A DNA stretch of 64,000 nucleotides from Latrodectus hesperus (lineage: Eukaryota > Arthropoda > Arachnida > Araneae > Theridiidae), in contig CM075862.1 of the NCBI GenBank assembly GCA_037975125.1, positions 41,526,924 through 41,590,923 on the forward strand. The letters are read 5' to 3'. The stretch's first letter is position 1. Every line of letters begins with the position of its first letter. A program made the translations under genes and the position numbers. Shown piece after piece: positions 61,107 to 64,000 of this stretch. The notes under the pieces are model-generated. The model was not told the origin of the DNA. It worked only from the letters and a program-made list of their open reading frames with translations, and ran no database searches.

Positions 61107-62218
61107 AGTTATTATGCTAAGATCATGTCGACCCCTGATCATCCTTTATGTTCCATGGTTCCTAATGGCTCTTTAAAACGATTATATGATGCTCGACCAT
61201 TGAACATCCAACATTTTCTCGCATGAACCAAATCATATTGTGGCTCTCAGACCTATATCATGTTGGCATTGAAACAACTGATCCTTTTCTTCATCCGCCT
61301 TGGTATGATCCAACAATTAGTTTTAATAACATTTTTGCTCAGTTTCGAAAATCAGACACAACACCTATTGTTTTTCAAACGCTATTTTCCTCCCATCGCT
61401 GTCAATATCAGTCATACACACCTGTATTCACAGATGGATCTAAGACAGCAGGGCATGTTGGACTGTGGAGTTTTTATTCATAATACAGTTTTTAGTTACA
61501 GCCTATATTCGTCTTGCTATATCTTTACTGCTGAAGCGAAAGATATTTATTACGCGCTTCAGCATGTGAATACAGATGATCATCATCAATTTTGTGTGTT
61601 TACCGACAGCATGACAGTTGACCGACAGTTTTGGAAGCTTTGGGAAACAATAGTTTTATTTGCCATCCGGTTGTATCAAAGATTTTCAAAGCATTGGATT
61701 CCCTTGCTGGCAAGGGAAAAGAAATTTTATTTTATTGTATACCAAGCCACATGGGTCTTGAAGGAAATGAGAGAGCAGATGCAGCTGCATAGGCAGCATC
61801 AGATCCAATTCTACCTTTGGTTCCACTCTCAGATGTGAGAAAGGTTATAAAAAGTTTAAAATATGGTCTTTGGCAGGAATCGTGAAACTTGCAGGTCGGC
61901 AACAAATTGCATACCATCTTCTTCAACTCATTATCAGTTTTACCGTTACGAAGTGCAGATGCTAGATTGACTTGCCTACTCATCGGACACACACGTTTCA
62001 CATATAGATATTTGTTTTTAAGTAAACTAAATCCATGGTGGGAAACGTATGATGAACCATTTACTGTTTATCATATTTTAATTTCATGTCATGATTTTAA
62101 CCAACAACGTTTACACTTTTTTAACACTGATTTTATAATTTTGTTTGATTTAGGGGATCCACTCCATAAAAGCCTATTCGCTTTCTTGAGGGCAATAGGT
62201 TTCATACATTTTACTTAA
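61107..62218 (+). pseudogene. LINE ORF2 C-terminal part with RNase H, frameshifted
   Basis: Begins SYYAKIMSTPDHPLCSMVPN. RNase H motifs are visible: Asp in VFTDGSKTAGHVG (near 61430), Glu in TAEAKDIYYAL (near 61530), Asp in CVFTDSMTV (near 61600), and the final block IPSHMGLEGNERADAAA (near 61745), which is followed by a stop. The tail carries LRSADARLTCLLIGHTRFTY and TVYHILISCHDFNQQRLHFF, a Cys-His region usual after LINE RNase H. The pieces lie in different frames with shifts near 61222, 61470, 61650 and 61870, and several stops. RNase H would remove template RNA during target-primed synthesis; this copy cannot make it. Confidence 0.82.
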
Positions 62219-62466
62219 TTTGCATTTTAAATTTTTAAATTATATATTCATTTGAATTTTTCATATTTTATATTTTATAGTTAGATTTTAAAATAATACA
62301 TACACAGATTTTTGTTTTTTAAAATTTTAATGTTGCTTGGGTTTTTTGAAAAAATAAAATAAAAATATAAATAAATAAATAAAAATAAAAACCACACAAA
62401 AATCTTACTCTTGGTGCAGCATGTCCATTTTTGGACCTTGCGCCATAAAACCCATCCAACCAACCT
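61107..62466 (+). mobile_element. LINE (non-LTR retrotransposon), 3' half
   Basis: Coding remnant at 61107-62218, then an AT-rich 3' untranslated region, and a conserved-looking end with GTGCAGCATGTCCATTTTTG, GCGCCATAAAACCCATCCAACCAACC to 62466. Only the end of the second frame is present: the reverse transcriptase is missing, as in a 5'-truncated insertion. It is a different family from the LINE ends at 34.4-36.0 kb. Confidence 0.8.
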
Positions 62467-63619
62467 TTTAAACATATTACTTGATATAAACTCATATTAT
62501 TTTTAGTACTGTATAAAGCGCTAGAAAGTGTAATAAAATCTATTACATATTTTATATCTAAGTAAAAACTTTTTAAGTCACTTACATTTTAAATAAGTTT
62601 AAATTTTGATTAATATTTTATATATAAGAGCTTCATTTTGAAACCATATTTATCCCAAATTAACAATTATATTCATAAAACTAAGAAAGACCCTTCCATT
62701 AATGATATATTTTCATAAAAAAATCCTGATTAAAAATTCCGGATTAGGATAAATTATTTTTAGGAACAAAAATCAAATTTTACTTTCAATGAGTAATTTT
62801 GAATTTAACTTATTTTCGTCCAGAATGTTTTCGAGAACACTTAAGTAAAAGTTTATAAAAGACTTAAGCAAAGGTATCTACAATCGAACATCAAATAAAT
62901 TTTTAAAAAGTAGCAAATTCTAAAGTCTTTTTTCTCCGTTCAACTTCCGAATTTATGGATCTTTCTGAAGAGCATATTGTTGGAAAACTTAAATTCCGTT
63001 TGGATTAAAAAGAGTGCCGAACTTTTTAAGTAAACAAACAGTTCACTAGTAAGCTTAAAATTCCATCAAACGAAAAGATTAGGGAAGAAATATAAAGTTT
63101 ACTGGAAACGTAAACTGATATGGCAAATATTTTTTACGAAGATGTCATTTAATGAGCTTTTAAGGTAAAGTATTATCCACATTTGTTGTTTAACACAATA
63201 AGAGTAATTTTGTTAAATTTTCAGATAAATTCTATTTTATTATTTAATATTTCGTATGTCAGATTTCGGCATAAATGGAGAATTATCAAGCGATTAATAT
63301 GTCTTTTGTTGTTTAACTGTGCAGAAGAAATGAAGTTCGAATTGATAAGAATTTATTCAAAATCGCTCTTTATTTTGGTAATATTTGGTATTTTATTTCT
63401 TTAATGAGTTTTCACTCAGGAAACAATATCTGTTCTCAAACTGATAATCAGTTGAAACAAATTTTTCTTTCGAATTTTTTTGATTTGTAGAATTTTTATC
63501 CGGCATTTGTATAACATACTATGAATGATATATTTATGAAAATTAATTTCATTTAAATTGCTACACTTATAATGTTCTTTCGATAAACATATATGAAAGG
63601 AATTGATATGGTATTAAAC
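62467..63619. other. AT-rich DNA, nothing recognised
   Basis: No supported feature. A 73-codon frame at 63183-63404 lacks motifs. Confidence 0.5.
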
Positions 63620-63675
63620 AATGAGACTGTTTTTAAAGAGGAGAGGGTTCGGTCCTCTTTAAAAACAGTCTCATT
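63620..63675. repeat. perfect hairpin, 23-bp arms, 10-base loop
   Basis: Left arm AATGAGACTGTTTTTAAAGA then GGA; loop GAGGGTTCGG; the right arm is its exact inverse complement. All 23 positions pair. A short extra piece of the right arm (TTGTCTCATT) follows at 63687. Confidence 0.93.
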
Positions 63676-64000
63676 ATTTAAAAAATTGTCTCATTAAAAT
63701 ATTTTCTCGGTATTAAAAAATAGTGAATTCGTAAAAAATAATTAACTTCTTAGTCTTTTTTTCTTATAATTATTTTGGAAAAACTTTTTTAAGGGTACAT
63801 AAATTTTTCTTTCTTTTTTAATGGATCATCTTGAGATAGGATTCCGCAAATGTGAGCTCTCAGAATATTAATTTATATACTTATATGAATAAATAAGAAT
63901 AATTAAAAATATTTTAATTATTTTCCTTTTTAAAGATTTTATTAATATTTGATATTTAAAAAATGATGTTTTTCTTCAAAATATTACTATACAGAATGAT
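63676..64000. other. AT-rich end of window, nothing recognised
   Basis: No supported feature to the right edge. Confidence 0.5.

Overview
The window looks like a gene-poor, strongly A+T-rich stretch of an arthropod nuclear genome, most likely a spider. The evidence is long (TA)n arrays, many degenerate DNA transposons of the Tc1/mariner and piggyBac types, tRNA-derived SINEs, RNase H-bearing LINE fragments with a (CAA)n tail, and a fresh Ty3/Gypsy element. There are no operons, ribosome binding sites or other bacterial signals. The spider assignment is inference from repeat style; no host gene could be named.

Layout. 1-490: a 50-bp tandem repeat. 1449-2856: a degenerate Tc1-like element. 3165-4145: an internally deleted piggyBac relic with TTAA flanks, followed at 4204-4362 (minus) by an unlisted open stretch that looks like the last exon of an unidentified gene. 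7281-7554: a SINE with clear target-site duplications. 8194-11131: a second Tc1 family, a mariner and a (TA)n array lie end to end. 11-21 kb: mostly featureless, apart from a SINE whose 3' part has been amplified into four 140-bp repeats (17.0-18.1 kb). 21-30 kb: a candidate small exon, a pogo/Tigger-like relic, a SINE head, a TA-flanked MITE and four short inverted repeats. 30623-33052: a 5'-truncated Gypsy copy on the minus strand with one LTR and an intact RNase H-integrase frame. 34.4-36.7 kb: two LINE 3' ends and an intact-looking SINE that share a (CAA)n tail. 37.3 kb: a 40-bp tandem repeat. 42486-44026: a second, better preserved copy of the 8.2-kb Tc1 family. 46005-52296: a complete Gypsy element with two 607-bp LTRs that I read as identical, inserted in a (TA)n tract. 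55.4-56.8 and 58.0-59.4 kb: satellite-like arrays of 182-bp and about 92-bp monomers. 59.7-60.7 kb: three copies of another SINE family. 61107-62466: a LINE 3' half with frameshifts.

The best functional unit is the Gypsy at 46-52 kb. It has promoter, primer site, Gag with a zinc knuckle, Pol with all catalytic motifs, and a polypurine tract. Between Gag and Pol it carries a textbook -1 frameshift signal: an in-phase slippery heptamer next to the Gag stop, an 8-base spacer, then a stem-loop. Its one visible defect is a single-base frameshift early in gag. The other mobile elements are inactivated by frameshifts, stops or a lost catalytic residue. Seven short, near-perfect hairpins scattered through otherwise unique DNA are the main structural signal that known repeats do not explain.
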